Below, piece by piece: positions 39,318 through 48,437 of a DNA stretch of 64,000 bases; the stretch's first letter is position 1, and the number at the start of each line of letters is the position of its first letter. Both the position numbers and the translations under genes were made by a program. Below the pieces are notes generated by a model, which made no database searches, was not told the origin of the DNA, and saw only the letters and a list, made by a program, of their open reading frames with translations. Source of the DNA: Marinobacter manganoxydans MnI7-9 (GTDB lineage: Bacteria > Pseudomonadota > Gammaproteobacteria > Pseudomonadales > Oleiphilaceae); contig NZ_AGTR01000053.1 in NCBI RefSeq assembly GCF_000235625.1, positions 124,001 through 188,000 of the forward strand, given 5' to 3'.

Positions 39318-39585
39318 CTGGTTTGTCTACATGGTTCGAACCGCCAGAGGTTCGCTCTATACCGGCATAACCACTGACGTTGAGCGGCGTTTCCATGAAC
39401 ATCAGGGAGGCGCTCCCCGGGGCGCGCGTAGTCTGAGGGGGAAGGGGCCACTGGAACTGGTGTTCAGCGCGCCAGCCGGAGACAGAAGCCGGGCTTCACG
39501 GTTGGAGTGGCGCATCAAACAATGGCCCCGGCCCAGGAAAGAGGCCCTGGCCCGGGGCGAGCTCAGTCTGCCAGATGACGTTTGA
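39310..39585 (+). CDS. GIY-YIG nuclease-fold protein (YhbQ/UPF0213-like)
   Basis: A 91-residue single GIY-YIG domain: [17 protein letters not shown] at the N-terminus (VYM...YTG corresponding to GIY...YIG), Arg in VERRFHEHQ, and the Glu-containing [15 protein letters not shown] helix. It starts at a TTG that overlaps the end of the EamA gene, implying coupling. Homologues are small structure-specific nucleases of uncertain role. The last 23 bp overlap the esterase gene on the opposite strand. Confidence 0.85.
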   Translation: MADWFVYMVRTARGSLYTGITTDVERRFHEHQGGAPRGARSLRGKGPLELVFSAPAGDRSRASRLEWRIKQWPRPRKEALARGELSLPDDV

Positions 39586-40456
39586 TGTGTTCGCCTGCGG
39601 TTTCCAGCGCGGCAGTGGCTCGATCCAGCTGACCACTGTGTACCTGGAAAACGTGCCAAAGACTGTTATAGACCTCAAGGCGGGTTTCCACATCGTTCCG
39701 GCTTGCGGCCTCGGCGAGCCGTTCGGCGTCGTTCAGCAGGATTTCCTGGCTGCCTACCTGGATCAACAAGGGTGGCAGGCCGCTTAAATCCCCGAAGATC
39801 GGCGAGATCAACGGGTTGGTAAGGGGTTCCTTTCCGGCGTAAAGCCTGGCGGCCTTGCTGGTCCAGCTGGCCTGAAGTACCGGCTCAATTTCCGGCGCAT
39901 AAAGCTGCTCCTGGGTGAGGTCTATCCAGGGTGAAAACGCGGTGAGCGATGCCGGAAGCTGCAGGCGCTTATCGCGCAGTCGCATCGCCAGGGCAACAGA
40001 GAGCCCCCCGCCAGCGGAATCGCCGGCGACGGCAATCTGGTCCGGTTTCAGGCCAGCCTCCAGAAGCCCGTTCCAACAGGCTTCGGCATCATCCAGCGCA
40101 GCGGGAAACGGAAACTCGGGAGCCAGCCGGTAATCCGGCGTAACGATGGCGCAGCCGGTTGTTTTCGCCAGATGCCCGGTTATGCCACGGTGGGTACTCG
40201 AGGACCCGATGATGTAGCCTCCGCCGTGCAGATAGAGAACGGCGCCCCGGGGATCATTGCCGAAGGTTGTCCGGGTTGCTGGCACTCCCCCAATGGTTAT
40301 GTTCTCGAATTTCGCGCCTCTCGGTGGTGTCGAACTCCGATAAGCCTGGCGAACAATGCGTCGCTGAAGTGGCACCGGTACCGCCGGGTTGAGAACCGGT
40401 CTGACCAGCCGGTTCATGGTCTGGCGCAACGCACTCTCTAAAACGTGTTGCAACAT
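39563..40456 (-). CDS. Alpha/beta hydrolase of the hormone-sensitive-lipase family
   Basis: A 297-residue esterase. The HSL-type oxyanion motif HGGGYI is near residue 95, the nucleophile motif GDSAGG near 165, the acid in the GSQEILLND region and the His in SLWHVFQ near the C-terminus. There is no signal peptide, so it is probably a cytosolic esterase of short acyl chains. It is divergent from another alpha/beta hydrolase. It shares a 23-bp tail-to-tail overlap with the GIY-YIG gene. Confidence 0.9.
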   Translation of the reverse strand: MLQHVLESALRQTMNRLVRPVLNPAVPVPLQRRIVRQAYRSSTPPRGAKFENITIGGVPATRTTFGNDPRGAVLYLHGGGYIIGSSSTHRGITGHLAKTTGCAIVTPDYRLAPEFPFPAALDDAEACWNGLLEAGLKPDQIAVAGDSAGGGLSVALAMRLRDKRLQLPASLTAFSPWIDLTQEQLYAPEIEPVLQASWTSKAARLYAGKEPLTNPLISPIFGDLSGLPPLLIQVGSQEILLNDAERLAEAASRNDVETRLEVYNSLWHVFQVHSGQLDRATAALETAGEHIKRHLAD

Positions 40457-40471
40457 CTGTGTCTTTCCCCT

Positions 40472-40500
40472 GCTATGGGTTAGGCCCGCTATAGGTTAGG
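40472..40500. repeat. Pair of 13-bp direct repeats in a divergent promoter region
   Basis: GCTATGGGTTAGG (40472-40484) and GCTATAGGTTAGG (40488-40500) differ at one base and recur with a 16-bp period between the two divergent hydrolase genes. They could be tandem regulator sites. I cannot name a protein. Confidence 0.5.
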
Positions 40501-40550
40501 ATTGAAACCCCGAAATAGATAACTCATTCATGACAGGCGTTTAACTCTAC

Positions 40551-41558
40551 GTGTACTGGAAAACGGATACCATAGAAATACCGGATTGGGACAGGCACTC
40601 ACTTCTGGACAGACTCGAACCCTTCGACCCGACCCGCTCGCGTGATCTTAGTGATGAAATGGTGGCCTATTGTCGTTTTTATGGGCTGGATCTCTGGGTG
40701 GAACATCCGGACGTTGCTTATCATCAGGGTTACGTCAAAGCCTGCGGTCATGAAGTCATGGTGCATTATTTCCGATTGCCGGACCAGTCAACAGAGCGTG
40801 GCACGGTGTTCATTCTGCACGGCTATTTCGACCACGTCGGGTTGTACAGTCAGTTGATCGATCGGTGCCTGGGAGCCGGGTTTGATGTGCTGGCCTACGA
40901 TCAGCCCGGCCATGGCCTTTCCAGCGGCACGCCCGCAGCCATTGGCAGTTTTCTTGAGTATCAGGGCGTTCTGTCAGACGTGATGGCTCAGGTCAGGGAC
41001 AAGTTGCGTCAGCCCTGGTTCGCGGTTGGGCAGAGCACCGGTGGAGCGATCCTGATTGATTATCTGTTGTCCAACCATCACAGCCAGCAAACCTCCGACT
41101 TCCGGAAAGTGGTGCTTCTGGCGCCCCTGGTGAGGCCGGCCGGCTGGTTGGGCGCAAAAATACTGCATAGCATGGTGAAGCCGTTTATTTCCCGCTGGCG
41201 CAGGGTATTTGCAGAGAACAGTGGCAACGGTCGTTTCCTCAGGTTCTTGAGGGAGTACGACCCGCTTCAGGCGAGGGCAGTGCATGTCGACTGGGTGAGT
41301 GCACTCCGAAAATGGGTCCCCCACATTGAATCTGCGCGGCCGGTCGACTTTCCGGTGACCGTCGTGCAAGGTGAGAAGGATCTGACAGTCGACTGGCAAC
41401 ACAATTTGCGTATTATCCGGAATAAATTTTCCTCGGTTGAGGAACGGAAAATCCCTGACGGACGTCATCATCTTGTGAACGAAGCTCAGGATTTGCAGGC
41501 AACCGTATTCAATACCATTATTGATACATTCACGAACTCGGCGGAAAAGACCCGTTAA
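40551..41558 (+). CDS. Alpha/beta hydrolase, monoacylglycerol-lipase/S33-like
   Basis: A 335-residue hydrolase: oxyanion HGYFDH near residue 92, nucleophile elbow GQSTGG near 163, catalytic Asp in VVQGEKDLTVD and His in GRHHLVNE. This is the pattern of the serine aminopeptidase S33/lysophospholipase group. The start is a GTG at 40551 with no clear Shine-Dalgarno. It is chosen because the N-terminal 36 residues before the next ATG look protein-like (IEIPDWDRHSLLDRLEPFD). The substrate is unknown. The OmpA lipoprotein gene follows after 37 bp. Confidence 0.84.
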   Translation: MYWKTDTIEIPDWDRHSLLDRLEPFDPTRSRDLSDEMVAYCRFYGLDLWVEHPDVAYHQGYVKACGHEVMVHYFRLPDQSTERGTVFILHGYFDHVGLYSQLIDRCLGAGFDVLAYDQPGHGLSSGTPAAIGSFLEYQGVLSDVMAQVRDKLRQPWFAVGQSTGGAILIDYLLSNHHSQQTSDFRKVVLLAPLVRPAGWLGAKILHSMVKPFISRWRRVFAENSGNGRFLRFLREYDPLQARAVHVDWVSALRKWVPHIESARPVDFPVTVVQGEKDLTVDWQHNLRIIRNKFSSVEERKIPDGRHHLVNEAQDLQATVFNTIIDTFTNSAEKTR

Positions 41559-41595
41559 ACGGGTTGGCTGAAGAAACCAGGCACAGGAGAAAGCT

Positions 41596-42252
41596 GTGAA
41601 GAAGATGATTCTTGTATTTATGGTGGCAACTTTCGGTCTCGGCGGTTGTATGACCTACGACCCCTACACCGGTGAAGAGAAAACTTCGAATGCGACCAAG
41701 GGAAGCATCATCGGCGCTATTGGCGGTGCGGCTATCGGTGCGGCAACCTCCAGCAAGAGTGACCGCGGAAAAGGTGCCCTGATTGGTGCGGCCAGCGGCG
41801 CGGCCATTGGCGGTGGCGTTGGTTACTACATGGACAAACAGGAAGCCGAGCTGCGTCGCAAGCTGGAGGGCACTGGTGTTCGCGTGGTGCGCAACGGCGA
41901 TGAGATTGAACTGGTGATGCCAGGCAATATCACCTTTGATCTGAATGAATCGAGCATCAAGCCGTCATTCAGCGGAACACTGGAATCCGTGGCTCTGGTA
42001 CTGAAGGAGTATGACAAGACCATCATCCAGATTGAGGGGCATACCGACAGCTCCGGCTCTGACAGCTACAACCAGCTGCTCAGTGAGCGTCGCGCCTCAT
42101 CCGTGCGTGACTTCCTCCTGAACCAGGGTATTGAGCCGAAGCGTACCCGTGCTGTTGGCTACGGCGAACGCTACCCGGTTGCCTCAAATGATACCGCGGC
42201 CGGCCGTGAGCAGAACCGTCGTGTTGAGCTGACGCTGGTGCCCATGCAGTAA
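41596..42252 (+). CDS. OmpA-family lipoprotein with glycine-zipper (YiaD-like)
   Basis: The product is 218 residues. The GTG start at 41596 is preceded by AGGAGAAA. Lipobox LGGC lies near residue 18, followed by a glycine-zipper hairpin (~35-80, GAIGGAAIGAATSS and GAASGAAIGGGVGYY). An OmpA C-terminal peptidoglycan-binding domain spans ~105-215 with EGHTDSSGSDSYNQLLSERRA and GYGERYPVASNDT. It is an outer-membrane lipoprotein that anchors to peptidoglycan. A bidirectional terminator separates it from serA. Confidence 0.92.
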   Translation: MKKMILVFMVATFGLGGCMTYDPYTGEEKTSNATKGSIIGAIGGAAIGAATSSKSDRGKGALIGAASGAAIGGGVGYYMDKQEAELRRKLEGTGVRVVRNGDEIELVMPGNITFDLNESSIKPSFSGTLESVALVLKEYDKTIIQIEGHTDSSGSDSYNQLLSERRASSVRDFLLNQGIEPKRTRAVGYGERYPVASNDTAAGREQNRRVELTLVPMQ

Positions 42253-42271
42253 GCAGGGCGTTCGCAGCCAT

Positions 42272-42302
42272 AAAAAAACCGGAGCACAGGCTCCGGTTTT
42301 TT
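42272..42302. terminator. Bidirectional rho-independent terminator
   Basis: Stem CCGGAGC-ACAG-GCTCCGG (42279-42296) is flanked by seven A on the left and six T on the right. It can therefore terminate both the OmpA lipoprotein gene (ends 42252) and the convergent serA (ends 42318). Confidence 0.95.
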
Positions 42303-42317
42303 ATATCTGGCCGTTAA

Positions 42318-43547
42318 TCAGAACAGTACGCGGCAGCGAATGGTCCCTTTCACTTTGAGCAGCTTTTCCTGCGCCAGTTCGCCGTACTCTTTGTTCACGT
42401 CGACGACAACATAGCCGATGTCTTCCTTGGTCTGCAGATACTGGCCGCAAACGTTGATGCCATTCTCTGAAAACACCTGGTTGATCTCTGACATCACGCC
42501 GGGAACGTTCTCGTGGATATGCAGCAGACGGTGCTGATTGGGGTGTGACGGCAGAGCGACTTCCGGGAAGTTCACGGAAGAAACCGACGTGCCGTTGTCG
42601 CTGTACATGGCCAGTTTTTCTGCCACTTCCCGACCGATGTTTGCCTGGGCTTCGATGGTGGAGCCGCCAACATGCGGGGTCAGGATGACATTGTCGAACT
42701 CCCGCAGCGGAGAGACAAATTCCTCGTCGTTGGATTTGGGCTCAACCGGGAATACGTCAATGGCAGCACCCAGCAGTTTACCGCTGCCCAGAGCATCGGC
42801 CAGGGCGTCGATGTCCACCACGGTGCCGCGGGAGGCATTCATGAGAATGCTGCCGGGTTTCATCTGGGCGAACTGCTCGGCCTTGAACATGTACTTGGTG
42901 GCCGGGGTTTCCGGTACGTGCAGGCTGACCACATCGGCAATGTTGAGCAGCTCCTGGAGCGTACCTACCTGGGTGGCGTTGCCGATCGACAGTTTTGAGA
43001 CGACATCGTAGAAGTACACATCCATGCCCAGGCCCTCGGCCAGGACGCTGAACTGGGTGCCGATGTTGCCGTAGCCGATAATGCCCAGTTTTTTGCCACG
43101 GATTTCATAGCTGTCCTTGGCGGATTTCAGCCACTCGCCGCGATGGGCCTTGGCGTTTTTCTCCGGGACACCGCGCAGGAGCAGAATGGCCTGGGCGAGA
43201 ACGAGTTCCGCGACGCTCCGGGTGTTGGAGAAAGGCGCATTGAAAACGGCAATACCGCGCCGGGTGGCCGCCTGCAGATCCACCTGGTTGGTGCCAATAC
43301 AGAAGCAACCCACAGCCACCAGCTTCTTGGCGGCCTCAAATACTTTCTCGGTCAGCTGGGTGCGGGAACGGATGCCGACGAAGTGCGCATCGGCAATCTT
43401 CTCGATCAGCTCTTCCTCGGCCAGCGAGTGAGACAGGTACTCAATGTTGGTATAGCCCGCAGCATTCAGCGTATCAATGGCAGATTGATGCACGCCTTCC
43501 AGCAGCAGGATACGGATTTTGCTCTTCTCAAGAGACGTATTTGACAT
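42318..43547 (-). CDS. serA: D-3-phosphoglycerate dehydrogenase
   Basis: A 409-residue SerA, the E. coli length (410). Catalytic domain with IGTNQVDLQAA, NAD-binding GYGNIGTQ near 160, the Arg/Glu/His active site including NASRGTVVDIDAL and LTPHVGGSTIEAQ, and a C-terminal ACT domain (~338-409) for serine feedback inhibition. It commits 3-phosphoglycerate to serine synthesis. It is divergent from the D2HGDH-type gene across 190 bp. In Pseudomonas stutzeri SerA was shown to make D-2-hydroxyglutarate, which D2HGDH re-oxidises, so the pairing is functional. Confidence 0.96.
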   Translation of the reverse strand: MSNTSLEKSKIRILLLEGVHQSAIDTLNAAGYTNIEYLSHSLAEEELIEKIADAHFVGIRSRTQLTEKVFEAAKKLVAVGCFCIGTNQVDLQAATRRGIAVFNAPFSNTRSVAELVLAQAILLLRGVPEKNAKAHRGEWLKSAKDSYEIRGKKLGIIGYGNIGTQFSVLAEGLGMDVYFYDVVSKLSIGNATQVGTLQELLNIADVVSLHVPETPATKYMFKAEQFAQMKPGSILMNASRGTVVDIDALADALGSGKLLGAAIDVFPVEPKSNDEEFVSPLREFDNVILTPHVGGSTIEAQANIGREVAEKLAMYSDNGTSVSSVNFPEVALPSHPNQHRLLHIHENVPGVMSEINQVFSENGINVCGQYLQTKEDIGYVVVDVNKEYGELAQEKLLKVKGTIRCRVLF

Positions 43548-43737
43548 GGGCTTGCTTCCGAACCTTTCGTCACGTGAAATGACCCGTGGCCAGTGATCGT
43601 CAGGGCTGGCTCACAGAACAGGGGCGGTATGATACCATAAACAAAGATTTTCACAGCGCGCCGGTTTGCCTGAATCAACTGTCTGTGATTCCTGTTGCAG
43701 GATGCTCCGGCCCAAACCTGACGAGACCGAAAAATTC

Positions 43738-45141
43738 ATGAATTCTGAACAGATCATTGCTTCTCTCAAAGACCTGATGGCCACCGGCGACGCGCCCGGC
43801 AAGGTGCTGACCGACCCGGCAGATCTGGATACCTACGGCAAGGACTGGACCAAGATCTACCCGCCCAAGCCCCTGGCGATCGCATTGCCCAAGACCACCG
43901 AGCAGGTGCAGGCGCTGGTGAAGTTCGCCAACGAGAATCAGGTGGCGCTGGTGCCCTCTGGCGGCCGGACAGGTCTGAGTGCCGGTGCTGTGGCCGCCAA
44001 CGGTGAGGTGGTTGTGGCGTTCGACAACATGAACCAGATTCTGGACTTCAATGCCAGCGACAGGACGGTTCGGTGTGAGGCCGGTGTTGTGACCGAGCAG
44101 TTGCAGAATTGTGCTGAAGACAACGGTCTTTACTATCCGGTTGATTTTGCCTCCGCCGGTTCCAGCCAGCTCGGTGGCAACCTCTCCACCAACGCCGGCG
44201 GTATCAAGGTAATTCGCTATGGTATGAGCCGGGACTGGGTTGCCGGCCTCAAGGTCGTGACCGGCAAGGGCGATATTCTGGATCTGAACAAGGATCTGGA
44301 GAAGAACAACACGGGTTACGATCTGCGTCATCTGTTCATCGGCGCTGAGGGCACACTGGGCTTTATTACCGAAGCCACCATGAAATTGTCCCGGAAGCCG
44401 GATAACCTGACGGTGCTGGTGCTGGGTCTGAATGACCTGACCAACACCATGGATGTGCTGCAGACTTTCCAGAAAAAGATTGATCTCACCGCCTACGAGT
44501 TTTTCTCCCATCAAGCCATGGGACACGTGCTGGCCCACGGTCAGGTTCAGGCGCCGTTTGAAACCGAGGCGCCGTATTATGCGCTGCTGGAGTTCGAATC
44601 TGTCTCCGATCAGGTGATGGACGATGCCATGGCTCTGTTTGAACAATGCGTGGAGAACGGTTGGGTGCTGGATGGCGTGATCAGCCAGAGCGAAACCCAG
44701 GCCCAGAACCTCTGGCAACTGCGCGAGCGCATTTCCGAGTCCATCGCGCCCCGCACGCCCTACAAGAATGATATTTCCGTGGTCGTATCCAAGGTGCCGG
44801 GCTTCCTGCAGGAAATTGATGCCGTGGTCACCGAGCACTATCCGGATTTCGAGATTATCTGGTTCGGGCACATCGGCGATGGCAACCTGCACCTGAATAT
44901 CCTCAAGCCAGAGGACATGGCCAACGAGGATTTCTTCGAGAAGTGCCAACAGGTCAACAAATGGGTGTTCGAGATTGTCGAGCGCTATCAGGGCAGCGTG
45001 TCAGCCGAGCACGGCGTGGGTATGACCAAGAAGCCTTATCTGCAGTACACCCGTAGCGAGGCAGAAATCGCTTACCTGAGGGGAATCAAGCAGGTATTCG
45101 ATCCCAACGGAATCATGAACCCGGGCAAGATTTTCGACTGA
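43738..45141 (+). CDS. FAD-linked D-2-hydroxyglutarate dehydrogenase
   Basis: A 467-residue flavoprotein of the D-2-hydroxyacid dehydrogenase family. The FAD-binding PCMH domain covers ~35-215 (PSGGRTGLSAGA, SAGSSQLGGNLSTNAGG). The C-terminal FAD-oxidase domain has HIGDGNLHLN near 378 and the final SAEHGVG and PNGIMNPGKIFD. ATG 43738 is chosen over the in-frame start at 43666; its Shine-Dalgarno is weak. The divergent serA neighbour points to D-2-hydroxyglutarate rather than D-lactate as substrate. The cobB start overlaps its stop by one base. Confidence 0.88.
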   Translation: MNSEQIIASLKDLMATGDAPGKVLTDPADLDTYGKDWTKIYPPKPLAIALPKTTEQVQALVKFANENQVALVPSGGRTGLSAGAVAANGEVVVAFDNMNQILDFNASDRTVRCEAGVVTEQLQNCAEDNGLYYPVDFASAGSSQLGGNLSTNAGGIKVIRYGMSRDWVAGLKVVTGKGDILDLNKDLEKNNTGYDLRHLFIGAEGTLGFITEATMKLSRKPDNLTVLVLGLNDLTNTMDVLQTFQKKIDLTAYEFFSHQAMGHVLAHGQVQAPFETEAPYYALLEFESVSDQVMDDAMALFEQCVENGWVLDGVISQSETQAQNLWQLRERISESIAPRTPYKNDISVVVSKVPGFLQEIDAVVTEHYPDFEIIWFGHIGDGNLHLNILKPEDMANEDFFEKCQQVNKWVFEIVERYQGSVSAEHGVGMTKKPYLQYTRSEAEIAYLRGIKQVFDPNGIMNPGKIFD

Positions 45142-45818
45142 TGCAGGATCATATCGTAGTGCTGACAGGCGCGGGCATAAGCGCCGAAAGCGGTCTCTCC
45201 ACCTTCCGGGACAACGGTGGGTTGTGGGAGCAGCACAGCGTCTACGATGTGGCTACGCCCGAGGCGTTTGCGCGCAATCAGGAGCTGGTGCTGCGGTTCT
45301 ACAATGACCGACGCCGCCAGCTCGCCTCTGCCCAGCCGAACCGGGCCCATCAGCTGCTGGCGGAGCTTGAGCAGCGCTACCGGGTCACCGTGGTCACCCA
45401 GAACGTGGACGATCTTCACGAACGGGGTGGCGCGAGCAACGTCATTCACCTTCACGGTGAGCTTACCAAGGCGCGCAGTTCAAAATATCCGGAGCTGGTT
45501 TATGACATCGGTTATCGTGATATTAACCCTGGCGACACCTGCGACCGTGGCGCCCAGCTTCGTCCTCATATTGTCTGGTTTGGCGAGGAAGTGCCCATGC
45601 TGGACAAGGCTGCAGAAGTTGTCCGCACGGCCGATCACCTGCTGATCGTGGGAACGTCTCTGCAGGTATACCCGGCTGCAGGACTGGTTTACGAAGTGGA
45701 CAGAGATGTCCCCATCACCGTGATTGACCCGGGCGAGCCGGCGTCAGTGTCACGGGCCCGGTTTATTCGCAAGGGTGCCGTCGAGGGTGTTGCCGAGTGG
45801 GTTGCCCATTACCTGTAG
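45141..45818 (+). CDS. cobB: NAD-dependent protein deacylase (sirtuin, CobB-like)
   Basis: A 225-residue Sir2 protein: NAD-binding GAGISAESGLSTFR from residue 10, TQNVDDLHE near 86, catalytic His105 in HLHGEL. The Tyr54-x-x-Arg57 pair is the signature of sirtuins that remove succinyl and malonyl groups. The zinc-ribbon cysteines present in E. coli CobB are missing; only one Cys remains in the region. Its start shares a base with the D2HGDH stop, so the two are coupled. A role in regulating metabolic enzyme acylation is inferred. Confidence 0.9.
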   Translation: MQDHIVVLTGAGISAESGLSTFRDNGGLWEQHSVYDVATPEAFARNQELVLRFYNDRRRQLASAQPNRAHQLLAELEQRYRVTVVTQNVDDLHERGGASNVIHLHGELTKARSSKYPELVYDIGYRDINPGDTCDRGAQLRPHIVWFGEEVPMLDKAAEVVRTADHLLIVGTSLQVYPAAGLVYEVDRDVPITVIDPGEPASVSRARFIRKGAVEGVAEWVAHYL

Positions 45819-45821
45819 GGT

Positions 45822-47129
45822 TCAGGCTTTCAGGTACCTTTCCAGTTCTTCCCTGAACGCGGCCTGAACACCCAGCCGCTTCAGCATCCAGTAATGACCG
45901 GCAATCATCCGGTCGATAAAGATGCTTTCCACCGGCGGCTTGAAGTAGTCGAGGTATTTGAACACGGTGCTGGTTTTCTCGGCCACGCGCTTGTGGATGT
46001 CGGCTTCTGCGAAGTTATAGGGCACCTCCCGATCCTCAAAGGGCACCACCAGAATGTCCCGCCACATAGCGTAGTAGGCTTCATCCACGGCTGGCTGGCT
46101 TCCGACACGCGCGCCCAGGTCAATCAGATGACGGTCAAGCGCTTCGTAGTCTTCCTCGAGGGCAGAAACCAGGGCGTTGCGGTAGGCGGCGATGATTTCC
46201 GGTTTCAGCTTCTTTACGCAGCCGAAGTCGTACATGACGATGGAGCCATCAGGCCGGTAGGCGAAGTTGCCGGCGTGGGGATCGCCATGGATGCACTGGA
46301 AACGGAAAAGCTGGTCCGCCATGAGCATGAAGATCCGGTGACCTATCAGGTTGATGGTGTCCTGGTCGTACCGGTCTCTCGTAACCTTGCTGACGTGATC
46401 TCCCTCAACCAGTTCCATCGTCAGGACACGTCGGGTTGAGTGGCTCTTCGCCACGGAAGGGATGAGCACCCAGGGCTGATCCTTGTGAAACTCCCGAAAG
46501 AGTTCGATATTTCGTGCTTCGTTCTCGTAATCCAGTTCTTCTTTCAGTCGCTCCCGGATTTCGGCGAACAGCCGGTCGACCGACTCCTTGGGCATTTTCA
46601 GCAGGCCGCCCAATCTCAGTGCCATGCGCAGTTGCTTGAGATCTGAATCGCAGGATTCGTCCACGCCGGGGTACTGGATTTTCACAATAACATCGGTGCC
46701 ATCGTGGAGTCTGGCGCGATGCACCTGGCCGATGGAAGCCGCAGCGTAGGGTGTCTCCTGCAGGTACTCGAAAAGCTCGGAGACCGGTTTGCCCAGTTCC
46801 GATTCGATCTGCCCCACGATGACCTCAAAAGGCATGGGCGGGGCTTCTTTCTGAAGCTTCTCGAGCGCGTCCGAGAATTCCTTGGGCAGAAAGTCCTGGG
46901 TCTGGGAAGCGATTTGCCCGACTTTCATGACCGCCCCTTTCAGCTCGCCCAGGGTATCGGCGATCTGGTCGGCCATGCGTGTGTAGCTTTCGCTCTGCGC
47001 GCCCTCGTCATTTTCTGAGCGGAACAGGCGGCGCGCACGCTGGCCGGCATATTGCCCTGCCACAGAGGCAGTCATGCCAGCGAGTTTGAAGAAGCGACCA
47101 CGTCGGGAGGTTACCGGTTTCTTTGCCAT
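45822..47129 (-). CDS. ABC1/UbiB-family atypical kinase
   Basis: A 435-residue protein of the ADCK/UbiB family. The family KxGQ motif is visible as KVGQIASQTQDFLP (~70). The Ala-rich loop reads YAAASIGQVHRARL, and the nucleotide-binding Lys is in DVIVKIQYPGV. The catalytic-loop equivalent is HGDPHAGNF and the DFG equivalent YDFGC. ATG 47129 is chosen over an in-frame start at 47222 that would run into the FAH gene. Family members support ubiquinone biosynthesis or lipid homeostasis. There is no predicted C-terminal membrane anchor, unlike UbiB. It is convergent with cobB (3-bp gap). Confidence 0.88.
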   Translation of the reverse strand: MAKKPVTSRRGRFFKLAGMTASVAGQYAGQRARRLFRSENDEGAQSESYTRMADQIADTLGELKGAVMKVGQIASQTQDFLPKEFSDALEKLQKEAPPMPFEVIVGQIESELGKPVSELFEYLQETPYAAASIGQVHRARLHDGTDVIVKIQYPGVDESCDSDLKQLRMALRLGGLLKMPKESVDRLFAEIRERLKEELDYENEARNIELFREFHKDQPWVLIPSVAKSHSTRRVLTMELVEGDHVSKVTRDRYDQDTINLIGHRIFMLMADQLFRFQCIHGDPHAGNFAYRPDGSIVMYDFGCVKKLKPEIIAAYRNALVSALEEDYEALDRHLIDLGARVGSQPAVDEAYYAMWRDILVVPFEDREVPYNFAEADIHKRVAEKTSTVFKYLDYFKPPVESIFIDRMIAGHYWMLKRLGVQAAFREELERYLKA

Positions 47130-47178
47130 AAACAGATGTACGCCTTTGACCGGATTTGGGTTTAGCCGGCCCTGCACG

Positions 47179-47841
47179 TTAAACCACTTTGGTCTCCACG
47201 AACAGCAGGTCTTCCAGTTCAAGCGACAGGGTCTGGCCAGAAACCAGCGGGCCCACGCCTTTTGGTGTTCCTGTCAGCACCACATCGCCGGGCAGCAGAG
47301 TGAACTGGCTGCTGATGTGAGCGATCAGGGGAATGATGGGGTTGAGCATATCGCCGGTATCGCCGGTTTGCTGGCGGTTGCCATCAATGTCCATTGTGAA
47401 GTGAATGGGGGCATCGGGAAACTTATCGGCCGCGACAAACGGCGAAAGCGGACAGGCACCATCGAACCCCTTCGCTCTTTCCCATGGCTGGCCTTTTTCT
47501 TTGAGTTTGCCCTGTAGATCCCGCAGAGTCAGGTCCAGTGCCAGACCGTAGCCCAGTATCGCGGATTTGGCTTCGCTGGCTGAAGCTCGGGTCAAGGGGC
47601 GACCGATCAGAACCGCCAGTTCGGTCTCGAAGTGAACCGCCCCCTGGTCTCTTGGAAAATCCAGGGGACGGGTGATATGCACCGCCGAGGTTGCGGGTTT
47701 GATGAACAGCAGCGGTTCATCCGGCACCGGGTTATTGAGCTCCCGGGCATGCTCGGCGTAGTTGCGACCAATGCAGACGATCTTTCCCAGTGGCAGATGG
47801 ACGGGTGTGCCATCCTTCCAGTGGTGTTGGTAATCCGGCAT
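47179..47841 (-). CDS. Fumarylacetoacetate hydrolase family protein
   Basis: A 220-residue single FAH domain: CIGRNYAEHARELNN at the N-terminus, metal-ligand pattern HFETELAVLIG (Glu-x-Glu) followed by ALDLTLRD (Asp), and the C-terminal GDVVLTGTPKGVG. The size matches YcgM/FAHD1-type acylpyruvase or oxaloacetate decarboxylase rather than true fumarylacetoacetase. It starts 23 bp after the apt stop and 49 bp before the kinase start, so it is probably in one transcript with both. Confidence 0.88.
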   Translation of the reverse strand: MPDYQHHWKDGTPVHLPLGKIVCIGRNYAEHARELNNPVPDEPLLFIKPATSAVHITRPLDFPRDQGAVHFETELAVLIGRPLTRASASEAKSAILGYGLALDLTLRDLQGKLKEKGQPWERAKGFDGACPLSPFVAADKFPDAPIHFTMDIDGNRQQTGDTGDMLNPIIPLIAHISSQFTLLPGDVVLTGTPKGVGPLVSGQTLSLELEDLLFVETKVV

Positions 47842-47864
47842 GGTCGCCTCCTGATTGCTGTTGA

Positions 47865-48407
47865 TTATTCCCCTTCAAACGAGCAAACAGTATAAACCTG
47901 AAGGCCTTCGTCCTGCAGCTTGCGGGAGCCGCCGAGATCGGGCAGATCAATCATGGCTGCCACTTCCACAATTTCCGCGCCAATCCTGCGGATCAGACGG
48001 GTCGCGGCGAGCATCGTGCCGCCAGTGGCAATCAGATCATCCACCAGAACCACGTTGTCGCCCGGCTTGAACGCGTCCTTGTGTAGCTCCACGGAGGCGG
48101 TACCGTATTCAAGCTCGTAGTCCTCCACCAGCGTATCGAACGGCAGCTTGCCTTTTTTGCGGACAAGTACCAGGGACGCGTTGAGCTCATAGGCCAGTGC
48201 CGAGCCAATGATAAAGCCGCGCGCATCCACCGCTGCCACGGCATCAATCTTGTGGCCGTGGTAGCGGTGTACGAAGGCATCAATCAGTTTACGGAAGGCA
48301 GTCTTGTCCTGCAGTACCGTGGTTATATCGCGAAAGGCCACGCCCGGCTTTGGCCAGTCCGGGACCGTGCGAATGGCCTTTTTGATGCTTTCAGAAAAAT
48401 AATCCAT
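47865..48407 (-). CDS. apt: Adenine phosphoribosyltransferase
   Basis: A 180-residue Apt: N-terminal [21 protein letters not shown], and the PRPP-binding motif [14 protein letters not shown] near residue 120. It converts adenine and PRPP to AMP. It is preceded after 30 bp by an NCS2 purine permease gene on the same strand, giving an uptake-and-salvage pair. Confidence 0.95.
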   Translation of the reverse strand: MDYFSESIKKAIRTVPDWPKPGVAFRDITTVLQDKTAFRKLIDAFVHRYHGHKIDAVAAVDARGFIIGSALAYELNASLVLVRKKGKLPFDTLVEDYELEYGTASVELHKDAFKPGDNVVLVDDLIATGGTMLAATRLIRRIGAEIVEVAAMIDLPDLGGSRKLQDEGLQVYTVCSFEGE

Positions 48408-48437
48408 AAACGTTCCGGTTAATGCCCTGGAAGCGGA

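Noticed and set aside
43675-44949. 424-residue minus-strand ORF opposite the D2HGDH gene
   Set aside because: The plus strand has FAD-binding and oxidase motifs; the minus-strand product is low-complexity in His, Gln, Val and Leu, as expected of an antisense shadow.
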